A stretch of 64,000 nt of DNA from Alteromonas aquimaris (GCF_026183695.1 NZ_JAPFRD010000011.1:1-64000), one strand, 5' to 3'; shown: positions 20,626-31,216, counted from the first letter of the stretch. Notes: generated from the sequence alone by a model not told the origin. Numbers and translations: made by a program.

Positions 20626-21117
20626 ATGCCGCGTAAAAAGAAGTCCAGAAAAGTAGGTTTAATTGGCGTTCGTAAAGATCCCAACGCCCCGCGTCCCCCG
20701 AAAGAACCGAAACGAGGTAAAAAGTCAAAAGGCAAGCCGGCAGGCAGCCGTCACAATGTCGATTCTTCGAATAAACCTGCAGCAGCGAAAAAGGCCCTAA
20801 GCGATCCCAGGCTGGGTAGTAAAAAACCCGTATCTTTAGTTCCCAAACCCACCCAAGCAGAAAAGCGTCGTTACGCCACGCCTGCCCAGGAATTAGCTGA
20901 CATAGAGGCGGATGAACGCCTGACCGTGCTGCTGGACAAATCCGAGAATGGTGTAAAATTAAGTGCGCGCGAACAGCAGTATGTAGATGAAAAACTGGCA
21001 CGCCATCGCGTTCTTTGTGAATTGCTCGGTATCACTGACGAAGACCAGGAAGAAGACAACGAAGTCTCACCGCTGGACAATATTGAACGATTGAATATAG
21101 ACGACTTTAAGGATTAA
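20626..21117 (+). CDS. yihI: Der GTPase-activating protein YihI
   Basis: 163-aa protein with a very basic N-terminal half (MPRKKKSRKVG, then many K, R and P) and an acidic C-terminus ending in EEDNEVSPLDNIERLNIDDF. It shares with E. coli YihI the DPRLGSKKPVSL motif and the ELxxIExDERLxxLLD...LSxxEQxYVDxKL segment. YihI stimulates the GTPase Der (EngA) and so modulates 50S assembly. Its position after engB and the small RNA mirrors E. coli yihA-csrC-yihI. Confidence 0.9.
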   Translation: MPRKKKSRKVGLIGVRKDPNAPRPPKEPKRGKKSKGKPAGSRHNVDSSNKPAAAKKALSDPRLGSKKPVSLVPKPTQAEKRRYATPAQELADIEADERLTVLLDKSENGVKLSAREQQYVDEKLARHRVLCELLGITDEDQEEDNEVSPLDNIERLNIDDFKD

Positions 21118-21126
21118 TGTTAACTG

Positions 21127-21576
21127 ATGATGTGGATGGGTTTGGCCGTTACAGGCGTAGTTATAATTTTAGCGTTAGGGTTTTATGCAGGTCGGTTGTT
21201 ATTCCAGCTTAAACAACAAAATCAGCGTCATCAACTTGCAAGAGCACGCCGTACGGCCACCATCGTTGAGAGTATTCAGGTCATTGCCAAAGCCATGCTA
21301 CAGCAACAATGCGAACTGTCTGAAGGGGCTATCAGGTTATGCAATCTGCTGGAAGCGCTACCTTCCGCATCCCCCCCTGATTATTCCAGACAATACCCGA
21401 AGCTTTATGAATTTTTTTACAAAGTCAGTGGCTTCGCTATTTTAGACGCCAGAGCGAAATTGCCCAAGTCGGAGCGAATGCGGCAGGATGTAGCGCGCGC
21501 GCAAATCGAGTCTGAATATGAAACAGCAGTATTGAAAGAGCTCCCTGCCCTGCAAGATTACTGCGATACCCTTTAG
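21127..21576 (+). CDS. DUF2489 membrane-anchored protein
   Basis: 149-aa protein with one N-terminal transmembrane helix (MGLAVTGVVIILALGFYAGRLLF) and a cytoplasmic helical domain (ESIQVIAKAMLQQQCELSEGAIRLCNLLE..., RQYPKLYEFFYKVSGF). This matches the DUF2489 family found after yihI in related gammaproteobacteria. Function unknown. It starts 9 bases after the yihI stop and probably shares its mRNA. Its stop codon overlaps that of convergent tag. Confidence 0.8.
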   Translation: MMWMGLAVTGVVIILALGFYAGRLLFQLKQQNQRHQLARARRTATIVESIQVIAKAMLQQQCELSEGAIRLCNLLEALPSASPPDYSRQYPKLYEFFYKVSGFAILDARAKLPKSERMRQDVARAQIESEYETAVLKELPALQDYCDTL

Positions 21577-22160
21577 CGTATTGCCTCTTTGCACACGTCG
21601 GCGTAACAGTGGCAATCTGTGGTGTGGTCGTTGACCATACCCACTGCTTGCATAAACGCGTAACAAATCGTTTCACCTACAAAGGTAAACCCTGCTTTTT
21701 TCAAAGCTTTCGCCATATTTTTTGATGCAGCAGTACTCACTGGAACTTCTTGCTGGGTTTTCCAATGATTGATAACCGTTTTGCCATCAGTGAACTGCCA
21801 GATAAAGTCCGTGAACGACCCCTGTTCCTTAATGGCTAAATAGGCTTCTGCGTTCTTGAATATCGAATTGATTTTAAGCTTGTTACGAATGATTCCTGAA
21901 TTCTGTATTAGTCTTGCGCGTTCCTCTTCTGGCATGGTCACTATGCTTTTTGCATTAAATTGACAAAACGCATCTTCATAATGTTTTTGTTTACGTAAAA
22001 TGGTGATCCATGACAACCCTGCCTGCTGACCGTCCAGACAAAGTTTAGCAAATAAAGCGTCATCCTCCCGTTCTGGCCTACCCCAGACTTCGTCGTGATA
22101 ACGTTGATACAACGGGTCATCGGAGACCCACGCGCATCGATTGAGTTTGCAAGCGGCCAT
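21573..22160 (-). CDS. tag: DNA-3-methyladenine glycosylase I
   Basis: 195-aa base-excision repair enzyme that removes 3-methyladenine from alkylated DNA. Diagnostic segments: RCAWVSDDPLYQRYHDEVWGRP with the first zinc ligands, LCLDGQQAGLSWITILRKQ, FVGETICYAFMQAVGMVNDH and the late HTTDCHCY zinc ligands. The length is typical. It is divergent from glyQ and ends within the DUF2489 stop codon. Confidence 0.95.
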   Translation of the reverse strand: MAACKLNRCAWVSDDPLYQRYHDEVWGRPEREDDALFAKLCLDGQQAGLSWITILRKQKHYEDAFCQFNAKSIVTMPEEERARLIQNSGIIRNKLKINSIFKNAEAYLAIKEQGSFTDFIWQFTDGKTVINHWKTQQEVPVSTAASKNMAKALKKAGFTFVGETICYAFMQAVGMVNDHTTDCHCYADVCKEAIR

Positions 22161-22281
22161 ATTTTTTCCCTTATTTGATGATTAAGCAGACTTTAACCCG
22201 CTAAAGCCTACATTCATAGACTCACTATCTGTATACTAGGCGACCTTTAATTTGTCACTGAAGCACGTGGTTATAAAGAGA

Positions 22282-23187
22282 ATGCACAATTTCGATATAA
22301 AAACCTTTCAGGGGTTAATCCTGGCGTTACAGGATTACTGGGCCCGACAAGGCTGTGTGATTATTCAGCCGTTAGATATGGAAGTGGGCGCGGGTACGTT
22401 TCATCCCATGACATTTTTGCGCTCCCTTGGCCCTGAGCCAATTAGCAGCGCCTACGTGCAACCCTGTCGCCGTCCCACTGATGGTCGCTATGGCGAAAAT
22501 CCTAACCGCTTGCAACATTATTATCAGTTTCAGGTGATGCTGAAACCCTCCCCAGACAATATCCAGGAGTTATATCTTGGTTCACTAAAAGAGCTTGGAT
22601 TTGATCCCCTGGTTCATGACATCCGTTTTGTTGAAGACAACTGGGAATCGCCAACGCTCGGTGCCTGGGGGCTTGGCTGGGAAGTGTGGCTAAATGGAAT
22701 GGAAGTTACCCAATTCACTTATTTCCAGCAGGTGGGTGGACTCGAATGTAAGCCGGTAACTGGGGAGATCACCTACGGGCTTGAGCGTCTTGCCATGTAT
22801 ATCCAGGGCGTCGACAGTATCTATGATCTGGTGTGGACAGACGGGCCATTAGGTAAAGTGACCTATGGTGATGTGTTTCATCAAAATGAAGTAGAACAGT
22901 CTACTTACAACTTTGAACATGCGAACGTTGAGGTATTATTCAGAACATTTGATGAGTGTGAAGCAGCCAGTCAATTGTTAATTGAAAAGAATCTCCCGCT
23001 TCCTGCCTATGAGCAGGTAATGAAGGCCTCTCACGCGTTTAACTTACTCGATGCCCGCCACGCCATTTCGGTCACCGAGCGTCAACGTTATATATTGCGG
23101 GTGAGAGCTCTCGCCAAAGCCTGTGCAGAAAGTTATTACCAAGCCCGTGAAGAATTGGGCTTCCCATTGTGCAAAAAGGAGCAGTAA
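22282..23187 (+). CDS. glyQ: Glycyl-tRNA synthetase alpha subunit
   Basis: 301-aa catalytic subunit of the bacterial alpha2beta2 GlyRS. It is nearly collinear with E. coli Gly[87 protein letters not shown]. The start MHNFDIKTF at 22282 matches the family and has AAAGAGA upstream; ten further in-frame codons before it are not conserved. It is followed 2 bases later by glyS. Confidence 0.97.
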   Translation: MHNFDIKTFQGLILALQDYWARQGCVIIQPLDMEVGAGTFHPMTFLRSLGPEPISSAYVQPCRRPTDGRYGENPNRLQHYYQFQVMLKPSPDNIQELYLGSLKELGFDPLVHDIRFVEDNWESPTLGAWGLGWEVWLNGMEVTQFTYFQQVGGLECKPVTGEITYGLERLAMYIQGVDSIYDLVWTDGPLGKVTYGDVFHQNEVEQSTYNFEHANVEVLFRTFDECEAASQLLIEKNLPLPAYEQVMKASHAFNLLDARHAISVTERQRYILRVRALAKACAESYYQAREELGFPLCKKEQ

Positions 23188-23189
23188 TC

Positions 23190-25262
23190 GTGCGCAAAGA
23201 GAATCTTCTTATTGAGTTAGGCACAGAAGAATTGCCACCGAAAGCGCTCAAAACCTTAGCAACGAGCTTTGCAGAAAATATTCACGCAGGGCTAACCAAC
23301 GCCGAACTTTCTTTTGAGGCTATCGAATGGTTTGCCGCGCCCCGTCGTCTGGCTGTGTTAGTTAAAAAACTCGATGCTACGCAGCAAGATAAGACGGTAG
23401 AAAAACGCGGCCCGGCGGTCAGCGCCGCGTTTGATGAAAAGGGCGAACCTACTAAAGCTGCACTGGGCTGGGCCCGTGGTAACGGCATAGAAATTAGTGA
23501 TGCAGAACGGCTGGTGACAGAGAAAGGTGAATGGTTACTCTATAAGGCCCACCAAGCTGGACAATCTATCAATGCGTTACTTGAAGGTATTTTGACTCAG
23601 GCATTATCAAAACTGCCCATTCCTAAACCGATGCGCTGGGGACATCACACTACGCAATTTATTCGTCCGGTGCATACCTTGTGTGTACTTTTCGGCAGTG
23701 AGGTGATTGAAGCAAAGGCGTTGGGTCTAAGCAGCGATAATAAAGTCAATGGTCATCGCTTTCATGGCGAACAAGGCGTTACTGTGGCGCATGCAGATGA
23801 ATATCTGGCCACGCTGGAAAAACAGCATGTCATCGCCGATTTTAAGCAACGCACACTGCTGGTACGGCAGGAACTTGAAAAAAACGCCGCCCAGCTTGGC
23901 TTAAAGCCCGACTTTGATGAGTTACTGCTAGAGGAGATTGCCTCTCTTGTAGAATGGCCAGTGGTACTGACAGCCTCCTTTGACACCTCATTCTTGCAGG
24001 TTCCCAAGGAAGCGCTTATCTATACCATGAAAGATGATCAAAAATATGTCCCATTACTGCACGAAGACGGGGAACTTAGTAACCAGTTCTTGTTCGTCAG
24101 CAATATTCAAAGCCGTGATCCCATCCAGGTGATCAGTGGCAACGAAAAAGTTATTCGTCCACGTTTGGCCGACGCAGAATTTTTCTTTAATTCCGATAAG
24201 AAGCATTCATTGGCAAGCCGCTTAAACAGCCTCGATTCTGTGCTATTCCAGAAACAGTTAGGTACGTTAAAAGACAAGTCTCAACGCATCGCAACGCTGT
24301 CGTCCTATATAGCCCAACAAATTAACGCCGATGCGGCACTTGCTTATCGTGCGGGGGAATTAGCCAAAGCCGATCTGATGACCAATATGGTCATGGAATT
24401 TCCTGATGTGCAGGGCGTAATGGGCAAATATTACGCGCTTCACGATGGCGAATCAGAGGAAGTAGCTAATGCCCTTTACGACCAATATCTGCCCCGTTTT
24501 GCAGGTGACGACTTGCCCGCTCATCCGGTCAGTGCCTCAGTAGCGCTAGCAGACAAAATCGATACTTTGGTAGGGATTTTCGGTATCGGTCAATTGCCCA
24601 AAGGGGACAAAGACCCGTTTGCCCTGCGGCGGGCCGCAATTGGTCTATTGCGGATCATCAGTGAGCTTAAACTACCCCTCGACTTAGAGGATCTGGTAGG
24701 TAAAGCGATTGAAATCTACGCAGAAAAAATTACCAATGAAGACTGCCATCAACAGGTAGTCGACTTCGTGCTGGGTCGTTTTAATGCCTTGTTGCAGGAT
24801 CAAGGCATAAGTATCGACGTCATTCAGGCGGTCAGTGCGCGTCGTCCGACCCAACCGACAGATTTTGTTGCACGTATACAGGCAGTAAGTACGTTCAAGG
24901 CTCTCGACGCCGCAGAAGCGCTGGCAGCAGCAAATAAGCGGGTAGCCAACATTCTAGCCAAACAACATGTTGAAACCGGGGTGAAGGTTGAAAGCGCCTT
25001 GCTGACCGAATCAGCTGAGCAAACCCTTTACCATGAGCTGGAGTCCGCCAGGACCGAACTGAATATGGCCATAGAGCAACAAGACTACACAACGGTGTTA
25101 ACTCGGTTAGCCCAGTTGCGAGAAAGTATTGATGCTTTTTTTGATAACGTGATGGTCATGACTGATGACAATGCCGTAAGAGATAATCGCCTGGCATTAC
25201 TGTTGATGCTACGTGAACTCTTTATGGTGACAGCGGATATTTCCCTGTTAGCCAAAAACTAA
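23190..25262 (+). CDS. glyS: Glycyl-tRNA synthetase beta subunit
   Basis: 690-aa tRNA-binding subunit of GlyRS. Conserved pieces: [19 protein letters not shown] at the start, [82 protein letters not shown], and a C-terminal helical anticodon-binding region. GTG at 23190 is chosen as start because the AAAAAGGAG site at about 23174-23181 is correctly placed and the family N-terminus begins there. Co-transcribed with glyQ. Confidence 0.97.
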   Translation: MRKENLLIELGTEELPPKALKTLATSFAENIHAGLTNAELSFEAIEWFAAPRRLAVLVKKLDATQQDKTVEKRGPAVSAAFDEKGEPTKAALGWARGNGIEISDAERLVTEKGEWLLYKAHQAGQSINALLEGILTQALSKLPIPKPMRWGHHTTQFIRPVHTLCVLFGSEVIEAKALGLSSDNKVNGHRFHGEQGVTVAHADEYLATLEKQHVIADFKQRTLLVRQELEKNAAQLGLKPDFDELLLEEIASLVEWPVVLTASFDTSFLQVPKEALIYTMKDDQKYVPLLHEDGELSNQFLFVSNIQSRDPIQVISGNEKVIRPRLADAEFFFNSDKKHSLASRLNSLDSVLFQKQLGTLKDKSQRIATLSSYIAQQINADAALAYRAGELAKADLMTNMVMEFPDVQGVMGKYYALHDGESEEVANALYDQYLPRFAGDDLPAHPVSASVALADKIDTLVGIFGIGQLPKGDKDPFALRRAAIGLLRIISELKLPLDLEDLVGKAIEIYAEKITNEDCHQQVVDFVLGRFNALLQDQGISIDVIQAVSARRPTQPTDFVARIQAVSTFKALDAAEALAAANKRVANILAKQHVETGVKVESALLTESAEQTLYHELESARTELNMAIEQQDYTTVLTRLAQLRESIDAFFDNVMVMTDDNAVRDNRLALLLMLRELFMVTADISLLAKN

Positions 25263-25279
25263 CACTACTAAGGGTATTT

Positions 25280-25723
25280 GTGACACTACGAACACTTGGA
25301 ATCATTACCATGCTTGCCTTGTCCGGTTGTGCTGCACAGCCGGGCAGTCAACCGTCTTCTCAGGGCAGTAACGTAAATGTAGCCCTGGAGGATCTGTATA
25401 TTCGTGGGGTATTTAATTGGTGGGAAGCCAAAGAAAATCACCGGATAAATTTGAAAGGCAGGCAAGGTGTGGTTGACGTAGACCTTATTGCGGATGGTCA
25501 ACCTAACGATTTCAAGTTTTCAAACCAGTACTGGAGTCCGTCACAAACCTGCGGTGGCCGTTATGCAGGCCAACTGGTTTCAACACGAAGTACCCTTTAC
25601 TTAACTTGTGGAGCAGACGCGCAAAATTTACAGTTCACCCCATCAGATGACGGTACGTATCGATTCATCATCAATGATGCAGGAAGAGGTGAATTTACCT
25701 TAAGCGTTATTCAGGTCAAATAA
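25280..25723 (+). CDS. Lipoprotein with a pullulanase-type C-terminal beta domain
   Basis: 147-aa predicted outer- or inner-membrane lipoprotein with a lipobox (LALSGC, cysteine near residue 17) and a short S/Q/G-rich linker. A single beta-rich domain follows (LYIRGVFNWWEAKENHRI...FKFSNQYWS...CGGRYAG). That domain clearly resembles the three C-terminal repeats of the large pullulanase encoded 0.5 kb downstream (xIYLRGxMNGWG...YQFKLAS.xW). A role in starch or maltodextrin capture at the cell surface is a plausible inference. The GTG start has AAGGG upstream and lies 17 bases after glyS, possibly in the same transcript. Confidence 0.7.
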   Translation: MTLRTLGIITMLALSGCAAQPGSQPSSQGSNVNVALEDLYIRGVFNWWEAKENHRINLKGRQGVVDVDLIADGQPNDFKFSNQYWSPSQTCGGRYAGQLVSTRSTLYLTCGADAQNLQFTPSDDGTYRFIINDAGRGEFTLSVIQVK

Positions 25724-25761
25724 ATTAATAGGCCATGCTGCGAAACGGTCGCCGCTTGGCT

Positions 25762-25998
25762 TTAGCGGTTAAGACGCTTAACCAGGTGACTTAGTTTTAC
25801 TGCAACCATGCCTACTGGCTTTCCCATGAACAGAGAGATCAGGAATGCTGCAGGCCACGCCAAAATAAAGGCTTTCATCCAGGCTTCGCCAAGACCATCT
25901 ACCCAACCGATATTTATAAAGGTCACCCATCCAGACATCAGGGTTGATAGAACCAACGACATACAAAACGCGTAACAGAATTTATCCCGGTTAATCAA
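25762..25998 (-). CDS. DUF2798 small membrane protein
   Basis: 78-aa protein with two hydrophobic helices (FCMSLVLSTLMSGWVTFINIG and AWMKAFILAWPAAFLISLFMG) separated by a short loop and followed by a basic tail. The SxLMSxxVTxxNxG and WPAAF signatures fit the DUF2798 family. Function unknown. It is transcribed opposite to its neighbours, between the lipoprotein and pullulanase genes. Confidence 0.7.
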   Translation of the reverse strand: MINRDKFCYAFCMSLVLSTLMSGWVTFINIGWVDGLGEAWMKAFILAWPAAFLISLFMGKPVGMVAVKLSHLVKRLNR

Positions 25999-26262
25999 AC
26001 CTGCTCCTCACATTTGATTTAATTGAAATGCAATGAAAGGGTAAAACAATCAAAGATTAACTGCTAGTAACCCAGTCGAATACTCGCCAATCTCACCACT
26101 ATGCAAACACAACGATGCGCCCACGCGCAGAATTAATCTGATGCATACGTATTCACACCACATACACTTGGCAGCGTTCTACAACTCCCTTACTCTTTGT
26201 TGATTAATTGTTAATCATTTACATTTTAGCTACATACCGTGTCAGCTAACCAAGGAGCCGTT

Positions 26263-29200
26263 ATGCGCGCGTTATTTGTCAGTATTGTTCTCTTTTTTCT
26301 TACCTCCCTAGCATACGCTCAAGATTGGCGATCGCCCGACCAGGTAGCAGTATCTAATCCGTCAAAGCCTCGTCATTTGCCCGGTGGGGCAATGGAAATC
26401 ACCGTCGACATCACTAACGCCAGTAATCAGCAACTTATCGGCCCGTTCCGCTTAGTAGTTAACGAAAGCTCTCATTCTCTGTTGGATTTAGATGGCGTTG
26501 ACAACGGCAATGCTTACAAAATCTTGCCTTTTACGGTATTGGGTGCGCGCACAACCAATCAAGTTGTACTAAGACTAGGACAGGAACGTAAACCGTTTAA
26601 TTTCGATTTCAGCGTGGAAAGCCGTGGCGCGAGTACAGCCGGTAACGTACTGCAATTAGCCGATGATCAAATCGCGCTATTCTATAAACGGAAAGATCAT
26701 GATTATGCGGGTTGGGGTTTACACCTATGGAGTGGACAGGCTTGCGGCAATTATGCAGAACCCACTACCCTCAGCCCCCATTTCAATAACTGGGGCTCAC
26801 CCTACCCTGCGGACGGTATACATCCGCAATATGGTGCTTACTTTATTTTAACCGTTGAGCCGGGTGCGCAATGCTATAACTATATTGTTCATAAAGGCGA
26901 TGAGCGCGGTGTAGGTAGTGGTGATCAACAGTTTGTCCCCGCAGAAGGTCAAGAAGCCTTTACATTTCATGGCAATGACAATATGTGGTATTTCCCCGTT
27001 TCTACACCGCCCGTTTTCGCCACTGGGGCCAGTGCACACTGGCTAACGCCAGGCACCTTGGTATGGGCAAATGCTATAGAGGCAGCAGAATACCGTTTAT
27101 ATCACTCTACCGAAGCCAACATGGCCATCGTCTTTGGGTTACTGGCAAATGAGGGTGAGTCGGTAAACTTAATCCCCTCCGATTGGGATGCGTCACTTAA
27201 ACAACAATTCCCCCATTTAAGCAGCTTTACTGGCTTCAACGTTCCGGTCTCTGTAGATGATGCCAAGAAAATGGCGAAAGATCAGTTAATTGTAGTGGCT
27301 CTCGATAATGACAACAATGTCTTAGCGGCAACCTACGTTCAACGGGCTACGCTGCTCGATTCGCTCTATACGGCGGGCGATAACGATGCTGATGAAGCTG
27401 ATCTGGGGGTGATGTATGCCGGAGATAATGTATCAGTAACAGTGTGGGCCCCCACCGCACAGAGCGTTTCGATTCATCTGTACAATCGTAATTTGAAATG
27501 GATGGGAAGATCATCTGGCAAGAAACCCATGCACTACGATCCTCACACGGGTTTTTGGCGCTTTGAGGGTAACAAGCGTACGCTAGATCGAAAATATTAT
27601 CGGTTTGAAGTCACTGCATACCACCCACTTACCGATAATATCGAAACAATGATGACATCAGATCCCTACTCACTGACGTTATCTGACAATGGCATTCACA
27701 GCCAATTTATAAATTTAAATGATGCTGATTTACAACCTGCCGGATGGCGCAACCATAGTGTTCCAACGGTGTCCAATCCTGAGGACGCAGTGATCTATGA
27801 AACGCATATTCGTGATTTTAGTAATCTTGACCCCTCTGTTCTACCAGAATATCAGGGTAAGTATATGGCGTTTACGCAAACGGATTCACAGCCTGTGCAA
27901 CATTTACAGCAACTCGCTGATGCAGGACTTACCCATATCCATCTACTTCCTGCAAATGATATCGCTTCAATTGAAGAAAACCGTGATCAACGTGTGGAAA
28001 TTACGGATACGGTGGGCACATTGTGCCAGCGTAAGCCTTCTGCCATTGTGTGTGATGTGGCGTCACCCTCATCGCGTTTGATTGACGTGTTAGAAAGTTA
28101 CGAACCTGATACGGGCGATTCCCAGGCTTTAGTAGATGATTTTCGTGGAATGGACGGTTTTAACTGGGGGTACGATCCGCATCATTTCGCTGCACCAGAA
28201 GGCAGCTACGCCACCGATGCATCGGGAGAAAGTCGCGTACGCGAAATGCGGGCGATGAATATGGCGCTTCACAATATGGGATTGCGAAGTATTTTGGATG
28301 TGGTTTACAACCACACAGCGTCGTCAGGACTGTATGATAAATCTGTTCTAGATAAGGTCGTACCCGGTTATTACCACCGCCTGAATGAGTACACTGGCGC
28401 TATCGAACGTTCCACTTGCTGCGAAAACACCGCTACCGAAAACCGAATGATGGAAAAACTGATGATTGATTCATTAGTCATTTTCGCTCGCGATTATGGT
28501 TTTGATGGTTTTCGATTTGATTTAATGGGGCATGTTCCTAAAGCGTCCGTCGAACGCGCTCGGGCTGCGGTGCAAGCAGTTGATCCTGATTCTTACTTTT
28601 ACGGAGAAGGCTGGAATTTTGGCGAAGTTGCCAACGACCGCCGTTTTGTACAGGCTTCTCAGCTAAATATGGCAGGTACCGAAATTGGCACCTTCTCAGA
28701 CCGCCAGCGAGAAGCCGTGCGCGGCGCTACGCTTTTCACCGGTGCAGGCAATGTAAATGAACAGGATGTGATCCGTATAGGCATGGCGGGGAATATGGCC
28801 GATATGCAATTCGTGGCGGCTAATGGCCAATACGTGAAAATGTACGATTATCAATGGAATGGCCAGCCTGCGGGGTACAGTAGTGATCCCGCCGATACGA
28901 TTAACTACATATCAAAACATGATAACGAAACATTGTGGGACCAACTGCAGTTAATGCTGCCGGATTCGTTGTCGGTTAGTGAACGCGCCCGCATTCAAGC
29001 GGTTGCGCTCTCTATCCCCATCTTAAGTCAGGGTATTCCTTTCCTGCATATGGGCTCGGAACTGCTGCGGTCCAAATCATTAGACAGAAATTCTTACGAC
29101 GCAGGCGACTGGTTCAACAAAGTTGATTTTTCAATGACGCAAAGCAATTGGAATATTGGGCTCCCCTTAGCTCAGGATAATGCGAGCAAGTGGGAGACCA

Positions 29201-30630
29201 TGAAAAAAATTATCAACAACCCTGCCACTGCGCCAGATAGTGATCTAATGCACGCCACATTTGAGCGATTTAAAGAATGGTTGTCTATCCGCCAGTCGTC
29301 CGTGTTATTTCGGTTACCAACCCAACAAGATATCATTGAGCGTCTATCCTTTCGCAACACTGGTTTTGAACAGCAAATCGGCTTAATAGTGATGGCTTTA
29401 GATGACGGCATTGGGGTGACCGATATTGACCCACTACATGATGCAATAGTGGTAGTCGTGAATGGTTCCAGCGCAACCGTTGATGTGCCGTTACCACAGG
29501 CAGACCAATTTAAATTACACCCGGTACAAGTTGGTTCAACTGATATTGCATTAAGCTCAGTAACGATAAGCCAAAACGCATTTACCGTTCCTGCTCAAAC
29601 CACGGCGGTATTTGTAAAGCCGCAAAACGGGGCTCAAGGTGAGGGCATTTCTGCACGCCCCCCACTTGGCGATCAAGAGATATACTTGCGCGGAGACATG
29701 AATGGCTGGGGCATTGATCACCCATTGGCTTATCAGGGGAATGGACGTTACGGCGTCACCTTGGACCTGACTGCCGGCGTGTATCAGTTTAAATTGGCAA
29801 GTGAAGGTTGGAACTTGCAGTACGGTGGTGGCTTTGCTATACCGCTAAATGAAGCCTACAACATTTATGAATATGGCGATAATTTAAGGGTTTCCCTAGC
29901 CCAGAGTACTAGCGTGACGTTCACACTTACTTTGTCAGATACCTCACCTCCAACATTGCTGCTAGCTGCTGATGTAGATGATACGCCCCCTGCGCCCTAT
30001 GGGGAAACGCAAGTGTTTTTACGCGGCACGATGAACGGCTGGGGCACCGACAATCCCCTTATCTACCATGGCAATGGTCGTTATACCGTTTCTCGCGGAC
30101 TTAACGAGGGCAGTTATAACTTTAAATTAGCAAGTCAGGATTGGTCTACCGTTAACATCGGTGTCACTACCACGGGCCAGGAAATAGTGCTAAATACGCC
30201 TTGGGACATGGTTAATGGCGACAGCCATGATGTTACCGTAGTTATCCCTTACGCTGGTAACTATTTGTTTGAAATTGATGCTACTGAGCCTTTCACACCT
30301 AGGGTAACGGTAAAAGAAGACATTGGGCCACTAGCAGCCACTCCCTATATTCGCGGAGCGTTTAACGGATGGGGAACCTCTCATCCGATGGTTTATATCG
30401 GCAACGGCAAATATCAGACGGATATCCAAATGCAGGTGGGTCAATATCAATTCAAAGTCGCCAGCAGTGATTGGTCAGCCCTTGATTATGGTTCGTTTGA
30501 ACAGGCTGTCGTGGGAAAGACCATACAACTTGAAGGTAAAAACAATATTAATTTGGATATTACCCAAAGCGGCGTACGCCGTTTTACTATGAACGTGTTC
30601 GCGACTCCTTTTACCCTGCGACTAGAATAA
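26263..30630 (+). CDS. Secreted pullulanase-type alpha-1,6-glucosidase (GH13)
   Basis: 1455-aa secreted debranching enzyme that cleaves alpha-1,6 bonds of pullulan and branched starch. Signal peptide (MRALFVSIVLFFLTSLAYAQ), pullulanase-associated domain from about residue 131, CBM48 from about 386, GH13 barrel from about 508. Catalytic residues in place: Asp753 (GFRFDLMGH nucleophile), Glu782 (YGEGWNFG acid/base) and Asp887 (SKHDNE), plus DVVYNHT. The last 320 residues carry three copies of a roughly 57-aa domain (start near 1138, 1250 and 1360) with IYLRGDMNGWG-type cores, probably carbohydrate binding. The start follows AAGGAG; a longer frame of 8 codons is unlikely. It is not clustered with other starch genes except the lipoprotein. 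Confidence 0.93.
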   Translation: MRALFVSIVLFFLTSLAYAQDWRSPDQVAVSNPSKPRHLPGGAMEITVDITNASNQQLIGPFRLVVNESSHSLLDLDGVDNGNAYKILPFTVLGARTTNQVVLRLGQERKPFNFDFSVESRGASTAGNVLQLADDQIALFYKRKDHDYAGWGLHLWSGQACGNYAEPTTLSPHFNNWGSPYPADGIHPQYGAYFILTVEPGAQCYNYIVHKGDERGVGSGDQQFVPAEGQEAFTFHGNDNMWYFPVSTPPVFATGASAHWLTPGTLVWANAIEAAEYRLYHSTEANMAIVFGLLANEGESVNLIPSDWDASLKQQFPHLSSFTGFNVPVSVDDAKKMAKDQLIVVALDNDNNVLAATYVQRATLLDSLYTAGDNDADEADLGVMYAGDNVSVTVWAPTAQSVSIHLYNRNLKWMGRSSGKKPMHYDPHTGFWRFEGNKRTLDRKYYRFEVTAYHPLTDNIETMMTSDPYSLTLSDNGIHSQFINLNDADLQPAGWRNHSVPTVSNPEDAVIYETHIRDFSNLDPSVLPEYQGKYMAFTQTDSQPVQHLQQLADAGLTHIHLLPANDIASIEENRDQRVEITDTVGTLCQRKPSAIVCDVASPSSRLIDVLESYEPDTGDSQALVDDFRGMDGFNWGYDPHHFAAPEGSYATDASGESRVREMRAMNMALHNMGLRSILDVVYNHTASSGLYDKSVLDKVVPGYYHRLNEYTGAIERSTCCENTATENRMMEKLMIDSLVIFARDYGFDGFRFDLMGHVPKASVERARAAVQAVDPDSYFYGEGWNFGEVANDRRFVQASQLNMAGTEIGTFSDRQREAVRGATLFTGAGNVNEQDVIRIGMAGNMADMQFVAANGQYVKMYDYQWNGQPAGYSSDPADTINYISKHDNETLWDQLQLMLPDSLSVSERARIQAVALSIPILSQGIPFLHMGSELLRSKSLDRNSYDAGDWFNKVDFSMTQSNWNIGLPLAQDNASKWETMKKIINNPATAPDSDLMHATFERFKEWLSIRQSSVLFRLPTQQDIIERLSFRNTGFEQQIGLIVMALDDGIGVTDIDPLHDAIVVVVNGSSATVDVPLPQADQFKLHPVQVGSTDIALSSVTISQNAFTVPAQTTAVFVKPQNGAQGEGISARPPLGDQEIYLRGDMNGWGIDHPLAYQGNGRYGVTLDLTAGVYQFKLASEGWNLQYGGGFAIPLNEAYNIYEYGDNLRVSLAQSTSVTFTLTLSDTSPPTLLLAADVDDTPPAPYGETQVFLRGTMNGWGTDNPLIYHGNGRYTVSRGLNEGSYNFKLASQDWSTVNIGVTTTGQEIVLNTPWDMVNGDSHDVTVVIPYAGNYLFEIDATEPFTPRVTVKEDIGPLAATPYIRGAFNGWGTSHPMVYIGNGKYQTDIQMQVGQYQFKVASSDWSALDYGSFEQAVVGKTIQLEGKNNINLDITQSGVRRFTMNVFATPFTLRLE

Positions 30631-31216
30631 GGTTTACGTATTGCACACTCTTTTACGGGGTGTGCAATATTGCTTAGCGACGTTCTTTTAGTGATTACAT
30701 ACCAGTTGCGCGTTTCCTGGTTAGAGAACTTTTTAACTCTTCATTAAAAGGTGCTTCATACTGCCATGCTTTACATGCATTTATGTGAGTTGGTACGTCG
30801 CTTTTATCCTGTAGCTCGCACCTCATTGTGAGTTGCTTAAGGCTACGATCGGGAGGTAAGACGCAAGTTATCCTTATGTTTTTAGCCGTTTAGAGTACCG
30901 GACAGTTGCGTCACCTTTATTATCAAAACTTCTTAAGTTTACTTATTTCTAGCTACTGCTGACGTCCATTCAAGCTATAGCTCGCACCCCCGCAGTGTAA
31001 GTAACCGCTTATTTTATAAGCCGCCAAGTAACAATTGTCTTTTCGTTCTCTTATCTATATGCTGGTTTTGCATCTCAAATGACGATTCTTTGTGGTTTTC
31101 GACGCTTATTTTGCACATATATATGTATGCAATATCTCGGGAGTGCGATTCATTTGTAGAGTGGTCATCATGCTAGATAAACTTAAACTGAGTCGCAACT
31201 GGGACAATTCTGAAAA
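30631..31216. other. Spacer between pullulanase and histidine kinase genes
   Basis: 586 bp with no gene seen. It begins with a 9-bp hairpin (30640-30668) and contains an 11-base direct repeat, TAGCTCGCACC, at 30812-30822 and 30978-30988 with partly similar flanks. Nothing else is recognised, and no riboswitch fold was identified by eye. Confidence 0.5.
30640..30668 (+). terminator. Hairpin after the pullulanase gene
   Basis: Nine-bp perfect stem ATTGCACAC/GTGTGCAAT with an 11-base loop, ten bases after the pullulanase stop. No long U-tract follows (ATTGCTTAG), so it may protect the mRNA 3' end or be a weak terminator. Confidence 0.45.

Noticed and set aside
29674-30440. Internal repeats as a mobile or recombination element
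   Set aside because: They are in-frame protein domain repeats of the pullulanase with diverged DNA sequence.
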